Shown here piece after piece: positions 6,499 to 13,298 of a stretch of DNA of 13,298 nt. Positions within the stretch are counted from its first letter, which is position 1. Each line of letters starts with the position of its first letter. A model generated the notes under the pieces. That model made no database searches, was not told the DNA's origin, and worked only from the letters and a program-made list of their open reading frames with translations. The DNA is from Pavlovales sp. CCMP2436 (taxonomy: Eukaryota; Haptophyta; Pavlovophyceae; Pavlovales), in NCBI GenBank assembly GCA_026770615.1, contig MU631387.1, positions 130,037-143,334 on the forward strand, read 5' to 3'. The translations under genes and the position numbers were made by a program.

Positions 6499-6784
6499 AC
6501 CAAAGCCACCCCCAACTCGTCCAGAAATGATATTAAAACGAGATTTGAATGAGATTTATTTGAGTAATTTTTTTTTGAACGAGATAGATACCGCCTAGGA
6601 CTCTAACGATCCACACACACCACCGAGGTCGCCACATACTTCAACATCGCACACATCACCGACATCCGCCAACATCCGCCAACATCACCACATCAACGAC
6701 ATCCGCCAACATCGCGCACATCACCGACATATGAGCCGACCGACCTACATGGCCTTTAACTGCTCTACCTACCAAGGCCGATAT
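6499..6784. repeat. ACATCCGCCA/CACATCACCGAC short repeats and spacer
   Basis: From about 6612 to 6735 the sequence is built of interleaved CAACATCCGC, CACATCACCG and CAACATCGC words, a degenerate minisatellite. The rest (6499-6611) is AT-rich with no signal. No gene. Confidence 0.6.
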
Positions 6785-6994
6785 AAGGCCTATAAATTTA
6801 TACTTCTGCGAAAGCCACCTAGATGCCCGTGGGACATGAATTAACCATACTCGTGCATACTCGTGCTACCTGGATCCACCTAGTCTTTTGGGGGCGGCCT
6901 AAGGCCTATTTATACCTCCGCAAAAGCCGCCTAGATGCCCGTGGGACATGAATTAACCATACTCGTGCATACTCGTGCTACCTGGATCCACATA
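6785..6994 (+). repeat. Tandem duplication of a ~115-bp unit
   Basis: Unit 1 (about 6785-6881) and unit 2 (about 6901-6994) share AAGGCCTAT, then GAAAGCC/CAAAAGCC, then a long near-identical block beginning CTAGATGCCCGTGGGACATG and running through GTGCTACCTGGATCCAC. Inside each unit CATACTCGTG is itself doubled. No coding capacity is evident. Confidence 0.85.
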
Positions 6995-7434
6995 GACCCA
7001 CATAGACCACGTAGCCGTCTGAGACAGACAGTGGCGGCCAACCATGTCTAACCAGATCTAACTAGATCTAACAAATCTAAACAGACCCGAAGTGACGAGT
7101 ATAAACCGATGCGACACGATTTAACGAAACTTCGACTTTGAACACTCTACGAAAACATAGGATTCGACGAAGACCAGCGAGATTCCAGCCACGAAACAGG
7201 AAATCTTGATATTTATGGAGGCCCCTGGGATGAAATAATTCATGTCCCACCGCCATATGTTGTTTGTCCGCCCCCCCGCCCCCCCGCCCCCCCTCCCAGC
7301 CCCGCACCCCAGCCCACCATGTACTGATTTGCTCGTATCCCCCCCCCCGACCATCCCGGGGTGCGCTCGCCACTCCAGGGTGCCATCGGGCACTGGCTCG
7401 ACTACGCTGACGCGCGCTTGAATTCCGCGCGCCA
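6995..7434. other. Noncoding stretch with AGATCTAAC repeats and a C-rich tract
   Basis: AGATCTAAC-type words repeat at 7035-7085. A nearly pure C tract at about 7266-7312, with another C run at 7340-7350, could form G-quadruplexes on the minus strand. Open minus-strand frames here give low-complexity Gly/Arg text, so I do not call a gene. Confidence 0.5.
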
Positions 7435-7664
7435 AAACCATGGCGGCCATTTCGCCCGAAAAGCAGCGTAAATGACGTTTCGCCCGAAATTTTCGCCCGA
7501 AATTTCACCCCGAAATAAATATAACTAATAATTTAAATTTCGGGGTTAAATTCGCCCAAAAAATCGGGCATTTCGGGTTCACCCCGAAATCGATTTGGCG
7601 CTTCGGGTTTCACCCTGAATTTCGGGTACTATTTTTTCGGGTTAAATTTCGGCCCGTACCGTGG
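7435..7664. repeat. TTTCGGG/CCCGAAA-rich repeat block
   Basis: At least ten copies of CCCGAAAT or its complement ATTTCGGG in both orientations, many as TTTCGCCCGAAATT or TTTCGGGTT words, with an AT-rich centre (7512-7545). The mixture of orientations makes the block self-complementary. It joins the truncated end of the OPR gene without a gap. It could be a small foldback element or a degenerate satellite. Confidence 0.7.
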
Positions 7665-8534
7665 CCGAGCGTCGCAGCCCACGCGGTGTTGGCCAGCTCC
7701 TGCGGCTTGAAGTCGCCGATGCGTAGCTTGCTCGCGCACGCGATCGCCTCGAAGAGCTGCGGCTCGCTGATGCCTGGCTTCGCGAACGCCCTCGCGGTGT
7801 TAGCAAGCTCCTGCGGCTTTGAACTCGCCGATGAGCTGCTCGCTTGTGCGCGCGATCGCCTCGAAGAGCCTATGCTCGCTGATGCCGAGCGTCGCAAACG
7901 CCCACGTGGTATTGGCCAGGCCCTGCGCGTTAAAGTCGCCGATGCGCTGCTCGCTCGCACGCGCGATTGTGTCGAAGAGCTGCTGCTCACTGATGCCGAG
8001 CGTCGCCAACGCCCATGCGGTGGTGACTAGGTCCTGCGCGTTGAAGCTGTAGATGCGCGGAATCACCTCCGCGCCGAGCAGGCGCATCGTCGCGTGCGCT
8101 GGCTCGAAGCCAAGTAAAGCCATGGCACGGCAAATGCTCGAGATATCACGCCCGTCGAGGCGAGGGGCGAGCCTCTCGGTGTGCTGCTGAAGCGCCATCA
8201 GCGCAGGCTCTTCGTCGCGGAGGAAGCCGGCGCGCTCGCGACCCGACGATCACACCTTGCAAAGCCACTGCCACGTGGTGCTGACATTCACCTCATTTAA
8301 CGAGGTTCTATGCTCCTTGTACACGCCGAGCACGTCGTGCAGGGAGCTGGCATCCGCGAGAAGCCTCCTGATCTGCCTCGTGTCTGTGCCCGAAGACTGT
8401 GGCAAGCGCTGCACGCGAGCGAAGCCCCGCGCCAGGAGCAGCTGGGCCGACGGGCATGCGCCAGCGGGCAGCCGCACGCGCAGGCTGGCCAGGCCCCACG
8501 GCGCGCGGCCCAGCGCGGCGAGCAGCGGCCGCAT
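7665..8534 (-). pseudogene. Host OPR-repeat protein (organelle RNA-binding type), truncated and broken
   Basis: OPR proteins bind organellar RNA and control its stability or translation; algae have many. The likely start is the ATG at 8532-8534: MRPLLAALGRAPWGLASLR is Arg/Ala/Leu-rich without acids, like a mitochondrial or plastid presequence. Next comes IRRLLADASSLHDVLGVYKE and NEVNVSTTWQWLCKV, a lead helix seen before such repeats. A TGA (8250-8252, codon 95) interrupts the same frame, which goes on with GFLRDEEPALMALQQH and ICRAMALLGFEP. Four 37-residue repeats follow, of the form FNAQDLVTTAWALATLGISE with QQLFDTIARASEQRIGD. A one-base insertion in a T run (7818-7820) shifts frame within them. 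The last repeat breaks off near 7665 in the TTTCGGG block, so the C terminus is missing. Family assignment is fairly sure; loss of function is likely if the TGA is real. Confidence 0.75.
7695..8060 (-). repeat. ~111-bp coding tandem repeats of the OPR gene
   Basis: Four units recur at 110-113 bp spacing; CTGCGNNTTNAA boxes lie near 7701, 7811, 7924 and 8033. Similarity is strong at the DNA level, so the repeats are recently expanded or homogenised rather than old. Confidence 0.8.
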
Positions 8535-8639
8535 CGTGCCCCGAGCCCCCCCCCCCGACGCGGTCGAGCCGTACTTCGGCGGACGATGGCGTTTTAGCCC
8601 CCTGCACCGCTGAGCGAGAGCGGCGAGAGCGCTGTGCCT

Positions 8640-9550
8640 CGGGGGCCGCAGCGGAGGAGGGGGGCAGGGGTACACGGCGCAATGATGCTCCGCGAGCGGA
8701 GGCCGCCGCGCGCGCCGAGCCCCGCGGCGCACAAGCCGCACCGCGTGCACGTGCTGGACACGGGCCTGCTCCCGGAGGACTGGTACCAGGGCCTCGGCGA
8801 CGCCGCAAGTACGTGTGAGGGTGCAACAACGGCTGGCTGACGGTTGCTGGGTGCGCGAGAGTCTGAAGGGGGGGATACCGCCCCTTCTCGTTGGCCAAGG
8901 GCGGGGCAGCTCTTTGGCTGCTTCCGGCACAGCGCGATGCACAAGCAGACGGTCGCGCGCGCCGGGCTGCGCGACGGCTGAGCGACCTTCGACCAATGGC
9001 CTCCGCCTCAGCCCGAGGTCGAGGGGACGCCGACGGAGAACTAGCAAGCAACGGCCTGGGTACTGTCTCGGTCTGCGAGAGCATGTCCCGTGCTGCAAAG
9101 CCGTGACCCGAAAGTGTTTGTGCAGCAACATCGAGCTATACCCGTCAGGCCGCTCGGCGCAGATAGACACACGTGCGCTGCAGGTTCGCACGCCGCCGCT
9201 GCCTAGCCCAGTCCGCCGAGCACGAACCGCTTCACACCACCTGACCAGCTGCCGACCAGCCCCCCCTCCGCCAATGCCCGACAGCTGGGACGGCTGCGAC
9301 GATCGCGAGCGGCGGAAGGCGCGCAACGGCTCGTGACCTGCGCCATGCTTGTCGTCGTGGCCCGCAGCGCGCGGAGGTGGACAGGAATGCACGGCGTGAT
9401 GCTGCCCCGTGAGCAGAGGCCTCCGCTCGCGCCGATTCCCGCAGCGGGCTGGACACAGGCCTGCTCCCGGAGGACTCATACCAGGTGGCGACGCCGCAAG
9501 TGCCGTACGGGTACATCTGCGGCTGGCCGACGGCCAGTAGTGACCTCTAC
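8640..9550 (+). pseudogene. GC-rich exon-like fragments with a decayed internal duplication
   Basis: The segment at about 8671-8815 reads MMLRERRPPRAPSPAAHKP and HRVHVLDTGLLPEDWYQ, then ends at a donor-like CAA|GTACGTGTGAG. A second, damaged copy at about 9386-9505 shares GCACGGCG.GATGCT, GGCCTCCG, GGACAC.GGCCTGCTCCCGG and GACGCCGCAAGT, but lacks the middle part. Between them, GQLFGCFRHSAMHKQTVARA (about 8905-8965) and DPKVFVQQHRAIPVRPLG (about 9106-9160) also look like exon pieces. I do not recognise the protein. These could be exons of one host gene with introns, partly duplicated, or fragments of dead genes. The long minus-strand frame across the region looks like GC-driven noise. Confidence 0.3.
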
Positions 9551-9817
9551 GGCGGGAACATGGACCTCCGCTCGCGCAGGAAGCAAAATGTCGCCAGGTG
9601 CGCGCGATTACTGCCGCATTCGAGATCATTCTGGGGCGAGGGCGAGTCTGCGGCACCCCAAGATAATTATAAAGCCCGAGGCCGCCCGAGCTCGCTCCTC
9701 CCAACGCGGCACGATTTTAGCCCGCCACCGTTTTTTTTTATATTATTATTATTATTCGCGGCGTGATGACGCTAACAGTGTTCAGGCTAACAGTGTGTTG
9801 CTGCTTGCTGGGCACTA
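9551..9817. other. Noncoding spacer with an ATT microsatellite
   Basis: A T run followed by (ATT)n at about 9731-9756, then GCTAACAGTGT twice (9771-9781 and 9786-9796). No gene. Confidence 0.5.
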
Positions 9818-9984
9818 TAGGGGATCGTGGGCAGTAAGAACGGCGGGTTTTGAGGCTGAGGCTGAGTTTCTTAGCAAATTACATACAAACAATGGTTAAA
9901 TTTTGGTTAAAATTACTATTGAAGGGCTCAAAAACGAGGCTCCGTTTCTTGACACGACGGTTTTTTATTGCCCGCGATCCCCTG
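9818..9984 (+). mobile_element. Complete MITE-like element, copy 2
   Basis: Same family and orientation as 5464-5629. Left end AGGGGATCGTGGGCAGTAAG, right end in reverse complement CAGGGGATCGCGGGCAATAA, with TA on both flanks (9816-9817 and 9985-9986). It keeps CTTAGCAAATTACATACAAA internally but has one copy of that word instead of two, and a different middle (GGTTAAATTTTGGTTAAAAT). Confidence 0.8.
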
Positions 9985-10170
9985 TAATGCTGCTGCACCA
10001 CTGAGGCACTAACTGAGTGAGTGGGAGTCTGAAACTCTGATCTGTTTACATTTATTACAAGGCGGCCGGACGTTTTTATATTGATATATACTTTGTATGG
10101 ATATTATACACACGCCCGGCCACTAGACGTCGAATGTAATCGGAAAAGGGAGATGTAACAGTAGGTCGAA

Positions 10171-10595
10171 ATCCGAATTAGTGGCGCGATTCCGCACTGA
10201 GGAGGGAAAAAGTGGTGGCCGGGACGAAGAAGTAGACATTGGTCACCCGTGCGCGCTAGGTGTCGATAGCTAATGTCGAATAGAGCCCTCCTCGACGGTC
10301 GGAGCCCACCTCATGTGCCTCTCAGGTGCCTCTAGGGTCGACAACATACTTCGTGTAACTAATATTTCCGATTCTCAGCGTTCGGAAGCGAAAAGAAAGT
10401 CATTGTTCCCGAAGTGGTGCCGCGGAGTTTGTTGCGGTGCCCCATTTACAAATCTGCAACTAACTCCGCGTCACCACCACACTCACGCACGAATCTGCAA
10501 CTAATTCGCGGCACCACCTCCGCATTCTAAGTTGCTCCAAAGGATTTTCACCGTACTTTTTCGAATTTCCCCCCTGATTGGCCACTAATTCGGAT
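10171..10595. mobile_element. Possible 425-bp nonautonomous element with 15-bp perfect terminal inverted repeats
   Basis: ATCCGAATTAGTGGC at 10171-10185 is exactly complemented by GCCACTAATTCGGAT at 10581-10595. Inside, a 22-bp motif GTGGTGCCGCGGAGTTTGTTGC (10414-10435) recurs in reverse complement at about 10456-10477 and 10496-10517. No target duplication was seen at the edges and there is no ORF, so the element call is tentative. Confidence 0.4.
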
Positions 10596-10898
10596 GTTGA
10601 CCCCAGTGCTGTCGGGGGGTAATTTGAGACGAAAATGAAAGCAATTGACCATGACTAGCGCGCAACCGTCGTCCAAACAGGGTCGGGGCGGGGGTAGAAG
10701 ACCGGAAGCGCGCGCTTTTTAGGTACATATGGAATTAATTCGCGTCTTGGGCTTTGGAGGTCGAGAGCGAAATCAGCAGCCCGAACTATATAACCGGGTT
10801 GTGATGAGCGCTAATTGTTTAAAATTGTGTCTGACAGTCTGCTGCACAAATGTGATGAATTTCTATTGTCTTCGTACGCACGATTTTATTAAATAAGG

Positions 10899-10976
10899 AT
10901 CCGTTCTCGTCCGTTCTCGTCCGGTCATAGGTGAATGAATTTCGAACGCGTATATATTGAACGGATGAGAACGGAT
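10899..10976. repeat. Hairpin-forming inverted repeat
   Basis: ATCCGTTCTCGTCCGTTC (10899-10916) pairs with GAACGGATGAGAACGGAT (10959-10976) at 17 of 18 positions across a 42-base loop. The left arm is itself a tandem CCGTTCTCGT repeat. It lies just outside the truncated end of MITE copy 3. Confidence 0.75.
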
Positions 10977-10988
10977 ACGAACAAATGC

Positions 10989-11129
10989 CAAGACAAAACT
11001 GAGCCTCGTTTTGTGTGCCCTTCAATCGCAATTTAAGCAAAAATTAACCATTATTCGTATTATATAATTTGATAAGAAATTGAGCCTTAGCTTCAAATTC
11101 GCCCTTCTTTTATTGCCCGCGATCCCCTG
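10989..11129 (-). mobile_element. MITE copy 3, one terminal repeat lost
   Basis: Matches the reverse complement of copy 2: GAGCCTCGTTTTGTGTGCCC, then AATTTAAGCAAAAATTAACCATT, ending TTATTGCCCGCGATCCCCTG followed by TA (11130-11131). The outer ~30 bp expected at the left end are replaced by GAACGGATACGAACAAATG. More diverged than copies 1 and 2, so older. Confidence 0.7.
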
Positions 11130-11913
11130 TACGCTAGCTGGAATCGTATCGGTGAGCTCTAATTCACTACTTCGAGACCCTCTTCAACCAGTCCTTCCAC
11201 CGCGCTCCCGCGCTGCGGCCCGCACTCTGCACGCGCAAACGAATTCTTGACATTCAAAACCCCATCGCTTCCCATAGCGATACGTCACCGGTGGGATCAC
11301 CAATGCACTCGCTTGCTCGCGCACTGTCGGGCGGCCCCGCGTTGCGCAGCGACGTCAGCGCTTTGTTCTCGGCTTCCTCATCATATATATTAGCGACTCA
11401 GCATGGTTCAACAGGTGTTGTTCAGTCATTGGCTTGGTCAATGTCAGGCTGAGGTCGAGCGATCGACCCAAACCCTCATGCACCAGCACTCACACCAAAG
11501 GGTGTGAGTGTTCACCACCTCTACCAGCTACCCACTTCGGCGTAGCGCGTAGGAGCCAACGTCGAAACGCTGCGATCAGCTTGACTTGAAATTGAAACGT
11601 ACCGCAAGCCCGAACCCCCCTTCATTAATATATTCATCAGAAATCTATGAGTTTGGGTGCGTGGGGTGGTAAATCAGTAACACCGCGATCTTTTTTTCAA
11701 AAGGGGGATTGCTGGATACAGTATTTAGCATAACGCTTAAATGTTTTCAAATTTGAGAGATTTTGGCTACAGTATTCAGCACAATTAATTTTCCGTATTT
11801 AATTCTAAGAAGTAAATTAGTTATTAGGTGTCCATTTTTTTAAAAAAAAAGTTAGGTACGAATCTACTGCAGATGCACATTTTTAATGTTTCTTCCGCGA
11901 AAAAAAAAAAAAA
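11130..11913. other. Noncoding region, AT-rich in its second half
   Basis: Contains the inverted-repeat arm 11383-11439, a hairpin ACTCACACC/GGTGTGAGT near 11489-11510, a short direct repeat (GATACAGTATTTAGCA and GCTACAGTATTCAGCA about 50 bp apart, 11714-11783) and homopolymer A/T runs. On the minus strand a short open stretch just below 11380 reads EEAENKALTSLRNAG, too short to call. Confidence 0.5.
11383..11439 (-). repeat. Inverted-repeat copy B (partner 701-757)
   Basis: Reverse complement of 701-757, with the 27-bp identical core at 11397-11423. Flanks beyond the aligned part differ, so this is a short dispersed repeat or the shared end of a longer, diverged element. Confidence 0.8.
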
Positions 11914-11960
11914 ACGAGGCTCAGTTTCTTAACGTTACGGTTTCTTATTGCTCGCAACCC
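11914..11960 (+). mobile_element. MITE copy 4, right-end fragment
   Basis: CGAGGCTCAGTTTCTTAACG followed by TTACGGTTTCTTATTGCTCGC matches the right end of copies 1 and 2, but the final GATCCCC is altered to AACCCCCCC. It follows a run of A. Only about 50 bp remain, so it is a relic. Confidence 0.65.
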
Positions 11961-12294
11961 CCCCGTGTAGTGCTATGTACTCTTTTGGCTCCCATGCATG
12001 CACATTGACATGCGTCGAGTAAAAGAATCTGATCTTCAGAGGACAAGCCTGCCGTTCTTAATTTGCGCTCTACTGCGGGTTTGATCTGTGGGTATTCTTG
12101 TTTGTGACTTGTGTGGTTGTCGAGGGCTTTATCGATTTGGATTTTGGACCGTGGGGAATATAAATTTGCGACAGCACAACCAAACAAAATCGGTTCACCC
12201 TTTTGGACGTTACAAGAGCTCCCGGAGGCTGCCAAGCAAGGGGACATTAAAACTGCTTAGGGTATATCCCATTGTGCCAAGCAGAGGTGCGCGG
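11961..12294. other. Upstream region of the HFDWWMFPID gene fragment, no supported gene
   Basis: Mixed sequence. A 100-codon minus-strand frame and a plus-strand frame overlap here. Neither has domain-like content, and I take the region as 5' flank or leader of the gene starting at 12295. Confidence 0.4.
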
Positions 12295-12735
12295 ATGGCG
12301 CCGGTGCAGCTGCGGCCGCCCAAGTGGGAGAAGCATGGTTCTGGCCACGCGCAGCCCTCGTTCAGGCCGCTCAACCTCGAGCCATTCAAGCGGCAGCAGC
12401 AGCGGCAGCTCGCGGAGTGGCGCGGGTTTGCATCCGACGGCCAGTGGCGCGAGCTGCACAACGGTCACTTCGACTGGTGCGTGCGGTTCGCGGTCTGTTT
12501 CCTGCCAGCAGGCCTGCCTCATTTGGCTCCCTGGCAGCGTGAGCTGCCTTCTTGCGTGCCCTGCGTTCTGCCTGCGCTCAGCGGGGGCGGATGCGTCGCG
12601 CGTGACACCCAGCTCCGCGCGTCCCCTGCCTCGAACCCAGGTGGATGTTCCCGATCGACGACGGCTCGCAGCCGCAGTACAACGTGCGGTGCGAGGCGGA
12701 TATCGCTCACCTCCTCGCAGACGCCGAGTGGGCAG
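12295..12735 (+). CDS. Host gene fragment, two exons, HFDWWMFPID-type protein of unknown function
   Basis: Exon 1 (12295-12476) starts MAPVQLRPPKWEKHG, holds a Gln/Arg-rich stretch (PFKRQQQRQLAEWRG) and ends HNGHFD plus two bases of a Trp codon. A GTGCGT donor at 12477 and an ACCCAG acceptor at 12635-12640 define a 164-bp intron. Exon 2 (12641-12735) gives WMFPIDDGSQPQYNVRCEAD and HLLADAEWA, then meets a second donor-like GGTACGC at 12736. The join restores a natural HFDWWMFPID motif, which I recall from uncharacterised algal and bacterial proteins, whereas reading straight through the intron gives poor sequence. The rest of the protein is not seen: the following bases become repetitive, so the gene may be truncated or its next exon lies beyond the window. 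Function unknown. Confidence 0.5.
12477..12640 (+). other. Predicted spliceosomal intron
   Basis: GTGCGT at the left end and ACCCAG at the right end. It separates two coding blocks whose junction restores a Trp codon and an aromatic motif. GC-rich, 164 bp. Confidence 0.5.
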
Positions 12736-13298
12736 GTACGCAGTACGCAATGTGGAAGGGGGGGCGGCCCACTGGATGGACGCCTGCACCACAGTTCGGA
12801 GTGGGCACAGACTGAGTTTGGATAATTTGGGCTATTAGCAGGGTTTTCACTGAGTGGGGCTTGTCAACCATTGTATCCCGTCTGTGCCCCATTCCGGATG
12901 AGATGGGATGAGTGCGGATGAGATGGGATGAGCGGAGACTGGGTTGGGTGGGGCGGAGACTGGGTTGTGGTGCAGTGGCATTGGCTTCTGCGTATGCTCT
13001 GCGGTGGCTGCGAGACGGTATATGCTGCCAGACAGAACTGAAGGAGAGGGATAGAGACAGAAACGGGGAGAGGGAGAGGGAGAGGGGGGGGGGGAGAGAT
13101 AAACAGACAAACAGACAGAGGCAGACCTGTTCGATAAAGACCCGTACGTTCTCCACAAAAGTATCACAAGGTAAGAGCTCACATCAAGCCACGAAGATTC
13201 ATCATTTTTTTCGAGGCTTGGTAGTGGAAAGTCCGGATCTCAATCGGACAGGAGGCAGATAGACAGAGGCAGGGATGTGGTCGTTGTGCTCAGCCCCC
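12736..13298. repeat. Minisatellite-rich noncoding tail
   Basis: GATGAGATGGGATGAG and GGAGACTGGGTTG units repeat at about 12895-12970. A purine tract (GAGAGGGAGAGGGAG and a G run) lies at about 13040-13100. ACAGACAAACAGACAGAGGC words occur at about 13100-13125, with AGACAGAGGCAGGG again near 13261-13275. No gene is supported. Confidence 0.6.

Larger units (their letters stand above)
9987..10988. other. About 1 kb with no supported gene
   Basis: Mixed AT/GC sequence with frequent stops on both strands. It holds the 15-bp inverted-repeat pair at 10171-10595, the GTGGTGCCGCGGAGTT motif trio and the hairpin at 10899-10976, all listed separately. The only longish open frames have no protein-like character. 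Confidence 0.5.

Noticed and set aside
7077..7508. Minus-strand 143-codon frame
   Set aside because: It runs through the C-rich tract (Gly-rich translation) and into the TTTCGGG block, with no protein-like core.
1776..8252. Reassigned stop codons (TGA, TAA) as an explanation for in-frame stops
   Set aside because: Both TAA and TGA would have to be reassigned, yet the MCP ends in TAA and the small virion gene in TGA at natural ends. Mutation or error is simpler.
8535..9704. Upstream part of a 484-codon minus-strand open frame
   Set aside because: It is open because of GC-rich composition. The translation is Arg/Ala/Pro/Ser noise until the OPR start at 8534, and plus-strand segments look more like exons.
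12247..12792. Minus-strand 181-codon frame opposite the HFDWWMFPID gene
   Set aside because: Arg/Ala-rich shadow of a GC-rich coding region. The plus strand gives a recognisable motif and consistent splice sites.

Overview
The window looks like nuclear DNA of a unicellular alga carrying the decayed remains of an integrated DNA virus. The eukaryotic reading rests on four things: octotricopeptide-type (OPR) repeats of the kind that are multiplied in haptophyte, stramenopile and dinoflagellate genomes; a probable GT-AG intron; abundant micro- and minisatellites; and several copies of a MITE-like transposon. A haptophyte or stramenopile is the best guess, but lineage cannot be fixed from sequence alone.

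Layout. 1-576 is the end of a GC-rich frame, probably the tail of a retrotransposon polyprotein. 773-911 is the first copy of a 139-bp direct repeat whose second copy lies at 5832-5970. Between them, roughly 912-5280, is a viral morphogenesis module with two divergent arms. Leftward genes are a small ORF (857-1084), a DNA-packaging ATPase pseudogene (about 1184-1877) and an unknown basic protein broken by one stop codon (1918-2484). Rightward genes are a penton-like minor capsid gene with four frame breaks (about 2556-3391), an intact small amphipathic virion protein (3416-3769) and an intact, probably double-jelly-roll, major capsid protein (3897-5162). This set (ATPase, penton, MCP, small basic virion protein) is typical of Polinton-like viruses, Polintons/Mavericks and adintoviruses. 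No DNA polymerase, integrase or protease is visible, so this is a partial or truncated element.

Right of the virus (5283-7660) are noncoding repeats: a complete MITE (5464-5629), a foldback element (6219-6498), a tandem 115-bp duplication (6785-6994), C-rich tracts and a TTTCGGG-rich block. The last of these cuts off the 3' end of a leftward host OPR gene (7665-8534), which has an organelle-targeting-like N terminus but also an in-frame TGA and a frameshift. 8640-9550 holds GC-rich exon-like fragments with a decayed duplication. 9818-11960 is noncoding, with three more MITE copies and a possible 425-bp element with 15-bp inverted ends. 12295-12735 is a likely two-exon host gene fragment with an HFDWWMFPID motif, followed by minisatellites to the end.

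In the intact virus the six module genes would work together: the ATPase pumps DNA, the MCP and penton build the shell, and the small amphipathic protein probably sits inside it. Here only the MCP and the small protein remain open, so the element cannot make a full particle by itself if the sequence is correct. Several breaks lie at or beside homopolymer runs, so read or assembly error remains a real alternative for some of them.
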